Below, in pieces: positions 57,413 to 64,000 of a DNA stretch of 64,000 nt (the first letter of the stretch is position 1; every line of letters starts with the position of its first letter). The notes below the pieces were generated by a model, which saw nothing but the letters and a program-made list of their open reading frames with translations, did not search any database and was not told where the DNA came from. Source of the DNA: CAVSSX01 sp963730735 (GTDB taxonomy: Bacteria > Actinomycetota > Acidimicrobiia > Acidimicrobiales > RAAP-2); the NCBI GenBank assembly GCA_963730735.1, contig CAVSSX010000007.1, forward strand, positions 1,240,001-1,304,000. Direction: 5' to 3'. The position numbers and the translations under genes were made by a program.

Positions 57413-58615
57413 TCAGTGGGTGGCGTCGAGGGCGACGAGCGCCGCAGCGATCGAGACCGGGGCGACCACCAGGCCGAGCAGGCTGTAGGTGAGGACCGAT
57501 GGACGGGCGCCGCTCCGGCGCCCCACCTGTAACCACAGGAACGCCGAGAGGGCGCCGGTGACGGCCAGGTTCGGGCCGAGGTCGAGCCCGACCAGGAGGG
57601 CATAGGGGTGCGACGGTGACCGGGCGGCGAGGAACGAGGCCGCCGGCAGGTTGTTGACCAGGACGGCCAGGCCGGCCCCGACGCTGGCGGTCTCCCAACT
57701 CGATAGGTGCTGCAGGTAGTTGGTGACCGTCCCCAACGACCGTCCGAGACACCCGCTGGCCACGGCCACCCCGAAGAGCCCGATCAGGACCGGGAGGTCG
57801 ATCGTGTGGCGGACGTCGGTCCAGTCGACCGTCGGGCGACCGGGCACCCCGGTGTCGCCTCGGAGGTGGTAGGTCGCGAAGCAGGCGGTGGCGGTGGCAG
57901 CAGTGGCCAACGCCGCCCACGCCGGCGGGAGGAGCAGTACGACGACCAGGGTCACGAGGAGGAAGACGACGATGCCGCCGGGCGGACGCCGCCCGCCCGG
58001 TGCGGTCGGCGGCACCTCGGGCGTCGCCCGGCGGCCGAGGTGCCGCCGGAAGGCCACGGCGACGATCGCGGTGACCACCACCACGGCGGCGCCCCACGCC
58101 GGGAGCATGCGGGCGGCGAAGGCCCCGCCCGACTGGTGCAGGTGGTCGATGACGATGAGGTTGGTGAGATTCGAGCCGGCGAGGAGGAGCGACGTGCCAT
58201 TGGCCATCATCACGGCGAGGTAGAGGAACGGCGCCTCATCGGTGCCGTGACGCCGGGCGGTGTAGACGAGGATCGGCGTCAGGAACACCACTGCCGTGTC
58301 CAGGTTGAGGAGTGCCGTCACGACGGCGACGATGGCCGCCGACCCGACGAACAGGGTCATCCGCCCGGAAGTGAGCCGAGCCAGGACGGCGCCCACGGCG
58401 GCGAACAGGCCCTGCCGATCGGCGACCAGGCCGAGCAGCAGCAGGCCGGACACGAGCACGAAGGGTGGCCAGACCTGGGCGGCGGCGGCGCCGGTGGCGT
58501 CCGGGGCGAGGAGGGCGGCGATGACGACCGTCACCGAGCCCACGGCGAGCAGGACCCAACGGAGGCGGCCCAGCGGCGACCCTCCCTCGAGGCTGGGGGC
58601 GGCCGCTTCGGTCAA
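57413..58615 (-). CDS. ion transporter of the ArsB/NhaD superfamily
   Basis: Polytopic membrane protein of about 400 residues with 10-12 helices. Motifs LLNLDTAVVFLTPILVYTARR, MMANGTSLLLAGSNLTNLIV and AVLVNNLPAASFLAARSP match the ArsB/SLC13-like ion transporter fold, in which paired NxxT/NNLPA helical breaks line the substrate site. Substrate may be arsenite, sodium or a dicarboxylate; no arsenic-resistance genes are adjacent. The proposed TTG start at 58615 overlaps the stop of the epimerase gene (TTGA). The frame is intact, in contrast to its neighbours. Confidence 0.75.
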   Translation of the reverse strand: MTEAAAPSLEGGSPLGRLRWVLLAVGSVTVVIAALLAPDATGAAAAQVWPPFVLVSGLLLLGLVADRQGLFAAVGAVLARLTSGRMTLFVGSAAIVAVVTALLNLDTAVVFLTPILVYTARRHGTDEAPFLYLAVMMANGTSLLLAGSNLTNLIVIDHLHQSGGAFAARMLPAWGAAVVVVTAIVAVAFRRHLGRRATPEVPPTAPGGRRPPGGIVVFLLVTLVVVLLLPPAWAALATAATATACFATYHLRGDTGVPGRPTVDWTDVRHTIDLPVLIGLFGVAVASGCLGRSLGTVTNYLQHLSSWETASVGAGLAVLVNNLPAASFLAARSPSHPYALLVGLDLGPNLAVTGALSAFLWLQVGRRSGARPSVLTYSLLGLVVAPVSIAAALVALDATH

Positions 58616-59554
58616 GTAGCGGGGCGCAGGAGGTGTGCCAGGGCCACGTCGAGGTCCGGTTGCTCGAAATGGTGGCCCAGCGCCTGCAACCTGGTCGGGA
58701 GGACCCGCTGGCCCCCGAGGAGCAGTTCCTGCGCCATGTCGCGACCGAGTGCCAGGCGGAGTACCGGTCCTGGCACGGCGAGGACCGCCGGACGGTGCAG
58801 GACCCGGCCGAGCGCCCGGGTGAACTCGGCGTTGGTGACGGGCGAGGGCGCCGTGGCGTTGATCGGACCGGCCAGGTCCGGGTCGGTCAACGCCCGCACG
58901 ATGATGGAGACCTCGTCGTCGAGGCTGATCCAGCTCAGGTACTGGCGACCCGAACCGAGCCGGGCACCCAGGCCGAAGCGGAAGGCCGGTAGCTGGCGTC
59001 CGAGCGCGCCACCCTGGGCCGACAGGACGATGCCGGTGCGCACCAGCGTCACGCGGGCCCCCGCGGCGGCCAGCGGCGACGCAGCGTCCTCCCACTCCCG
59101 GGCGACCAGGGCCAGGAACCCTTCGCCGGTCGGGCTGTCCTCGGTCAGTTCCTCGTCGCCGCGGTCGCCGTAGAAGCCGATGGCCGAGCCGCTGACCAGC
59201 ACGCCGGGCGGTGAGGGGAGCGCAGCGAGGCTCGACACGAGGAGACGGGTGGCCGACAGGCGGCTGTGGAGGATCTCCTGGCGGTAGCGGGTCGACCATC
59301 GGCGGTCGCCGATACCGGCGCCCGACAGATTGATGGCGGCGTCGAGCGGGCCGGCGGCGACCAGCGCCGCGTGTGTCGATCGACCCGGTCGCCGGGTCCC
59401 AAGCCACGGTGCCCGACTCTGGACCCGAGGGCGGGGCGCCCGAGCCGGGCGGTTGTGGCCGGACGAGCCGGACGACCTGGTGGCCGGCGTCGCGCAGTCG
59501 TGCCTGCAGTGGCGTTCCGATCAGGCCGGACGCCCCGGCGACCAGGACCCTCAT
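58612..59554 (-). CDS. TIGR01777-type NAD(P)-dependent epimerase (one frameshift)
   Basis: Atypical SDR of about 313 residues (YfcH/SDR39U1 family). N-terminal Rossmann motif VLVAGASGLIGTPLQARL, then INLSGAGIGDRRWS, the conserved SGSAIGFYGDRGDEELTEDSPTGEGFLA, and a C-terminal DUF1731-like region (PAVLAVPGPVLRLALGRDMAQELLLGGQRVLP). One base shift near 59370 connects SIDTRG to LVAAGPLDAAINLSG. Function of the family is poorly known. The ATG overlaps the stop of the upstream hydrolase gene (ATGA), so they form an operon with the ArsB-like transporter. Confidence 0.82.
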
Positions 59555-60402
59555 CGTTCACCCCGGGGAGCCTCAGCCGAGCCGACGGCCCCGCCGCCGG
59601 CGGTGGCCGACGCCAGCGTGGACCTGCGTGCTCGCCGCACGACCGCCCGGACGAAGCCGGCGAAGGCGTCGGGGTGCGACAGGTGGGCGCCGTGGGTGGC
59701 CCCGGGGATCTCGTAGCGCTCGGCCCCCGGCACGTGGCCGATCAGCCAATCGACGGCCGCCTCGGGCCGAGCTTGGACTCGACCGCTCACCCCGACGAGT
59801 AGGGGCAGGGTGAGGGTGGTGGGGTCGAACGGTGGCCCGGCGTTGATCGAACGGAGGTCGGCGACCAGGGCCGACCCGTCGGCTCGGCGGTCCAGTCGTC
59901 CCGATTCGGGCAACCGTTGCCAAGCCGCCTCGCCGACCACGCGCCGGAAGAAGCGCTCGGCCTCGACCGCCGGGTCGTCCGGCAAGAAGGGGCGTCCCTC
60001 GTTCGGCGGGAGGGGCAGCCAGGGCATCGGCGGCTCGAACACGCCGAGCGAGGCGAACGCCGTCGGGCGGTCGAGCGCCGCCGCCAGGACCACGTCGCCA
60101 CCGAGGCTGTGGCCGACCGCCACCACCGGGGCGCCCTCGCCGAACTCATCGGCCAGGGCGAGCAGGTCGGCGGCGTGGTCCTCCAGTCCGGCCGCCGGGC
60201 CGAGGTCCCGGGACCGCTGGTAGCCGCGTCGGTCGTAGGTGACCACCGTGGCGTCCTCGAGCCGACGGACCACCCGACGGAAGCTGTCGCCACGGTCGAG
60301 CGCCCCGTGCACGAGCACGACGACGGGCTGCCCGCCGCCGGAGGTCGGCGGGGCGCCGCCCGCCCGGCGCACCACGACCGAGAGCCCGGCGGGGACGGCC
60401 AT
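59551..60402 (-). CDS. alpha/beta-hydrolase
   Basis: 283-residue hydrolase with the oxyanion motif LVHGALDRGDSF, the nucleophile elbow VGHSLGGDVVLA (serine about residue 108) and a C-terminal PGATHGAHLSHPDAF with the catalytic histidine. The acid residue probably lies in the PLLVGVSG region, although an aspartate is not obvious. Substrate unknown. The start MAVPAGLSVVVRR is preferred to an ATG 54 bp upstream. It is the first gene of a three-gene minus-strand operon. Confidence 0.82.
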   Translation of the reverse strand: MAVPAGLSVVVRRAGGAPPTSGGGQPVVVLVHGALDRGDSFRRVVRRLEDATVVTYDRRGYQRSRDLGPAAGLEDHAADLLALADEFGEGAPVVAVGHSLGGDVVLAAALDRPTAFASLGVFEPPMPWLPLPPNEGRPFLPDDPAVEAERFFRRVVGEAAWQRLPESGRLDRRADGSALVADLRSINAGPPFDPTTLTLPLLVGVSGRVQARPEAAVDWLIGHVPGAERYEIPGATHGAHLSHPDAFAGFVRAVVRRARRSTLASATAGGGAVGSAEAPRGER

Positions 60403-60547
60403 CAGGCTCGGACGCTGTCGATGTGGCGGACCAGGGCGCCCACCCTCGGCCGACACGTCGGCGACGGGGGAGTGAACACCCCTCCGACGCTACCGCCCCG
60501 GAAGGAACGACCCAGGCAAAGGGGACCATCGGCGTCCCCGGCGCCGG

Positions 60548-60553
60548 TAGTCT
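60548..60553 (+). promoter_or_regulatory. -10 element of kgd
   Basis: TAGTCT 6 nt before the ATG at 60560. Confidence 0.5.
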
Positions 60554-60559
60554 GGACGC

Positions 60560-63500
60560 ATGGTTGATGCAAGCGGTGACGAGCGCGCCGCCCGAGAGGG
60601 AAGCGCCCGGGGGAAGTCGACGGCCACCGGGTCCTTTGGCCCCAACGCCTGGCTGGTGGACGACATGTTCGAGGAGTACCGCGTCGACCCCTCGTCGGTG
60701 AGCGAGAGCTGGCGCGAGTTCTTCGCCGACGACGTGCCCGGCGGCGGTGGCGACCGGCTGGGCGGTGCCGCCTCCTCCGACGGCCGTGGCGGCGCCTCCG
60801 AGCCCGAGCCCCACATCCGCACCGGGGGACCCGCAGGCCGTCGCCCCCGACGGCCGCCGCGCCGGCGCACCGCCGCCCCGGCGCCGCCGGCGCCGGCCGC
60901 GGGGACCGGTGCCCTTGCGGGGCGCGGCCGCGCGCATCGCCGACAACATGGCGGCCAGCCTGGGCGTGCCGACCGCCACGAGCGTGCGCACCGTGCCGGC
61001 CAAGCTCCTCGAGGTCAACCGCAGATCCTCAACAAGCAGCTGGCCCGCACCTCCGGGGGCAAGGTCGAGCTTCACCCACCTCATCGGCTACGCCGTCGTC
61101 CGGGCCTCGGGCGCCGTGCCGGCGCTCAACTCCACCTTCGTGGCCGACGTCGACGGCAAGGGCACGCCCGGGGTCATCCGCCACGAGCACGTCGGCCTCG
61201 GCCTGGCCGTCGACGTCGAGAAGTCCGACGGGTCCCGCAAGCTCTTCGTCCCGTGCATCAAGGACGCCGACACGCTCGACTTCCGGGCGCTTCGTGCTCG
61301 CCTACGAGGAGCTGGTGCGCAAGGTCCACACCGGCAAGGTCTCCCCCGACGACTTCGCCGGCGTGACGGTCGACGCTCACCAACCCGGGCACGCTCGGCA
61401 CGGTGCAGTCGGTTCCGCGGCTGATGCCCGGCCAGGGCGCGATCATCGGCGTGGGCGCTCTCGGCTACCCGGCCGAGTTCGAGGCCGCCGACCCCGGGCG
61501 CTGGCCGAGATCGGCGTCGGCCAGGTCGTCACGCTCACCTCCACCTACGACCACCGGATCATCCAGGGCGCCGAGTCCGGCCTGTTCCTGGCTCACGTGG
61601 CCGAGTGCCTGACCGGCGAGCACGGCTTCTACGACGAGGTCTTCGAGTCCATGGACGTGCCCGTACGAGCCGGTGCGCTGGCAGGCGGACGTCAAGCCGG
61701 CGGGCGACGACGCGACGAGCGGTGAGCACGCGGCTGGTGAAGCAGGTCCACGTGCAGAGGCTGATCAACATGTACCGGGTCCGCGGTCACCTGATCGCCC
61801 ACCTCGACCCGCTCGACGCCGAGCCGCCGCACATGCACCCCGAGCTCGACCCGCTCACCTACGGCCTCACCTCTGGGACCTGACCGCGGCGTTCGTGACC
61901 GACGGGCTCGCCGGGCCGCGACGTGCGCCACCCTCGACGAGATCCTCGACATGCTGCGCGACGCCTACTGCCGCACCCTCGGCATCGAGTACATGCACAT
62001 CCAGGACCCCGAACAGAAGCGCTGGATCCAGCAGCACGTCGAGGGCGTGCCCGACGACGCTCGCGGCCGACGAGCAGCGCCACATCCTCGACCGGCTGAA
62101 CGCGGCCGAGGCCTTCGAGCGGTTCCTGCACACCCGTTACGTCGGCCAGAAGCGCTTCGGCCTCGAAGGCGCGGAGTCGACCATCGTCGCTGCTCGACGC
62201 CGTGCTCGACGAGGCGGCCGGCCGCGGGCATCCGAGGTCGTCATGGGCATGGCCCACCGAGGCCGGCTGAACGTGCTCGCCAACATCGTCGGCAAGTCCT
62301 ACGGCGAGATCTTCGAGGAGTTCGAGGGCGACCTCGACCCCGAATCGGTCCAGGGCTCGGGCGACGTGAAGTACCACAAGGGCGCCGTCGGCAAGTTCAC
62401 CGGGCGCGCCGGGCGCGAGCATACCGGTCACGCTGGCGTCGAACCCGTCGCACCTCGAGGCGGTCGACCCCGTCGTCGAGGGCATGGCGCGGGCCAAGCA
62501 GGACCGGCTCACCACCGACCGACGGCACGCCCATGGTGCTCGGCGTGGCCGACCTTCCCGTCCTGTCGCTCCTCGTCCACGGCGACGCCGCCTTCGCCGG
62601 CCAGGGCGTCGTCGCCGAGACACTCGAGCTGTCGCTGCTCGGGCTACCGCACCGGCGGCACCGTCCACGTGGTCATCAACAACCAGCTCGGCTTCACCAC
62701 CGCGCCCGAGTCGGCCCGGTCGTCGGTGTACCCGACCGACGTGGCCAAGATGGTCCAGGCCCCGATCTTCCACGTGAACGGCGACGATCCCGAGGCGTGC
62801 GTGCGGGCGGCGCGGCTGGCCTTCGGCTTCCGGCAGGAGTTCCACAAGGACGTCGTGATCGACCTCGTCTGCTACCGGCGCCACGGCCACAACGAGGGGG
62901 ACGACCCGAGCTACACCCAGCCGCTCATGTACCAGCATCGACGCCAAGCGCTCGGTGCGCAAGCTCTACACCGAGACGCTCGTGCGCCGGGGCGACATCA
63001 CGATGGACGAGGCCGAGCGGGCCCTCGACGACTTCGACGCCCGGCTGCAGGCGGCCCTGGACGAGGTCCGGGCCGAGCGCCGCCGCAGCCCGACGCGACT
63101 GCCGCCGCCGGCGAGCCGCGCGACGCCGGCCATCCCACCGGTGGCGACCGGGGTCGACGCCGCGACGTCCTGCGAGCCGCTGGCCGCCGCACCGCGACCG
63201 TGCCCGAGGGCTTCACGATCCACCCGAAGCTCGCCCGGCAGTTCGACCAGCGGGCCGAGATGGTCGCAGGCGGCCAGGTCGACTGGGCGCTCGGCGAGGC
63301 GCTCGCCTTCGGCATCCTGCTGCTCGAGGGCGTCGACGTCCGGCTCACCGGCCAGGACACCCGGCGCGGCACCTTCAGCCAGCGCCACGCCGTGCTCGTC
63401 GACTACGAGACCGGCGACGAGTGCGTCCCGCTGGCCCATCTCCGGGACGAGTGGCCGGTCGCCGCACCGCGCGCCGGTCGAGCGGGCCGCTCGGCCGCTT

Positions 63501-64000
63501 CACGGTCCACGACTCGCTGCTGTCGGAGTACGCGGCGCTCGGCTTCGAGTACGGCTACTCGGTCGAGGCCCCGACGCCCTGGTCGCCTGGGAGGCGCAGT
63601 TCGGCGACTTCGTCAACGGCGCCCAGATCATCATCGACAACTTCATCGTGGCCGCCGAGGACAAGTGGGGCCAGCACGCCGGGCTCGTCCTGTTGCTCCC
63701 CCACGGCTACGAGGGCCAGGGCCCCGAGCACTCCTCGGCCCGCATCGAGCGGTTCCTGACGCTGTGCGCCCGCGGCAACCTCCGGGTCGCGCACCAACGA
63801 CGGCGGCCCAGTACTTCCACCTGCTGCGGGCCCAGGTGCTCGGCGCCCCGGTCCCGCTGGTCGTGATCACGCCCAAGTCGCTGCTGCGGGCCCACGCCAC
63901 CCGGCTCGGCGCTCGCGAGCTGCCACCGGATCGTTCGCCGAGGTGCTCGACGACCCGGCGGTCACCGGCCGCGACGGCCGTGCGCCGGGTGGTGCTGTGC
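60560..64000 (+). CDS. kgd: multifunctional 2-oxoglutarate dehydrogenase E1/E2 (Kgd), partial, many frameshifts
   Basis: Actinobacterial fusion of a succinyltransferase (E2-like) domain with the thiamine-diphosphate E1 of the 2-oxoglutarate dehydrogenase complex. The start FGPNAWLVDDMFEEYRVDPSSVSESWREFF is typical. The acyltransferase region contains GYAVVRASGAVPALNSTF and the catalytic YDHRIIQGAESG. The E1 part has RLINMYRVRGHLIAHLDPLD, GIEYMHIQDPEQKRWIQ, MGMAHRGRLNVLANIVGKSYGEIF-like pieces, and HGDAAFAGQGVVAETLELS. More than ten frame switches occur. The gene leaves the window before the last 70-90 residues (final readable block EVLDDPAVTGRD). The E1 active-site residues appear intact within fragments. 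Confidence 0.9.

Overview
This is a chromosomal window of a very GC-rich actinobacterium (about 70% G+C by eye, strong G/C bias at third codon positions, many GTG starts). The gene set fits Acidimicrobiia or a related deep actinobacterial line: a Kgd-type 2-oxoglutarate dehydrogenase, a fused PafBC-like regulator, CofC for coenzyme F420, actinobacterial acyl-CoA carboxylase subunits and a FadE/IpdF-like steroid pair. The class assignment is inference; no rRNA is present. I see no rRNA, tRNA, CRISPR array or IS element.

Layout. 0-9.5 kb: metH, cobalamin adenosyltransferase, leucyl aminopeptidase, two poorly known proteins, a nitroreductase and a rhodanese-E1-like (MoeB/MoeZ) sulfur-activation enzyme. 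9.5-16.7 kb: methylmalonyl-CoA mutase large subunit, an MFS exporter, an M20 amidohydrolase, acyl-CoA carboxylase alpha chain and biotin ligase. 16.7-19.6 kb: dTDP-rhamnose genes (rfbB, rfbD) and a glycosyltransferase. 19.6-22.2 kb: metY-metX behind a palindromic operator. 22.5-29.6 kb: a candidate structured RNA, secA, prfB, ftsE-ftsX and an ssb-like gene. 29.6-46 kb: msrB, acyl-CoA dehydrogenase with IpdF-like SDR, rfbA, dxs, thioesterase, tldD-pmbA, a CIRCE-controlled zinc-ribbon gene, moaC, acyl-CoA carboxyltransferase, membrane proteins, ctaG and pafBC. 46-49.6 kb: a conjugative-element remnant (MobF relaxase and coupling protein, tail to tail). 49.6-64 kb: a histone-H1-like repeat protein, PIG-L deacetylase, cofC, gpsA, GH38 mannosidase, rnhB, transporters, an epimerase, a hydrolase and a kgd gene running off the right edge.

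How genes fit together. MetH, MetY, MetX and MsrB concern methionine. PduO-type adenosyltransferase, the mutase and the biotin-dependent carboxylase subunits with BirA form the propionyl-CoA to succinyl-CoA route that feeds Kgd. RfbA/B/D make dTDP-rhamnose for the nearby glycosyltransferase; rfbC is not in the window. MoaC and the MoeB-like protein point to molybdopterin synthesis.

Two features colour everything. First, at least 17 genes have a TANNNT hexamer 5-10 nt before the start codon and usually no Shine-Dalgarno sequence, so leaderless transcription looks very common. Second, single-base indels interrupt many genes that should be essential (secA, ftsE, gpsA, rnhB, kgd), and they become dense to the right of about 50 kb. 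I read these as uncorrected sequencing or assembly errors. Frameshifted genes are therefore annotated as whole genes with the break positions given.
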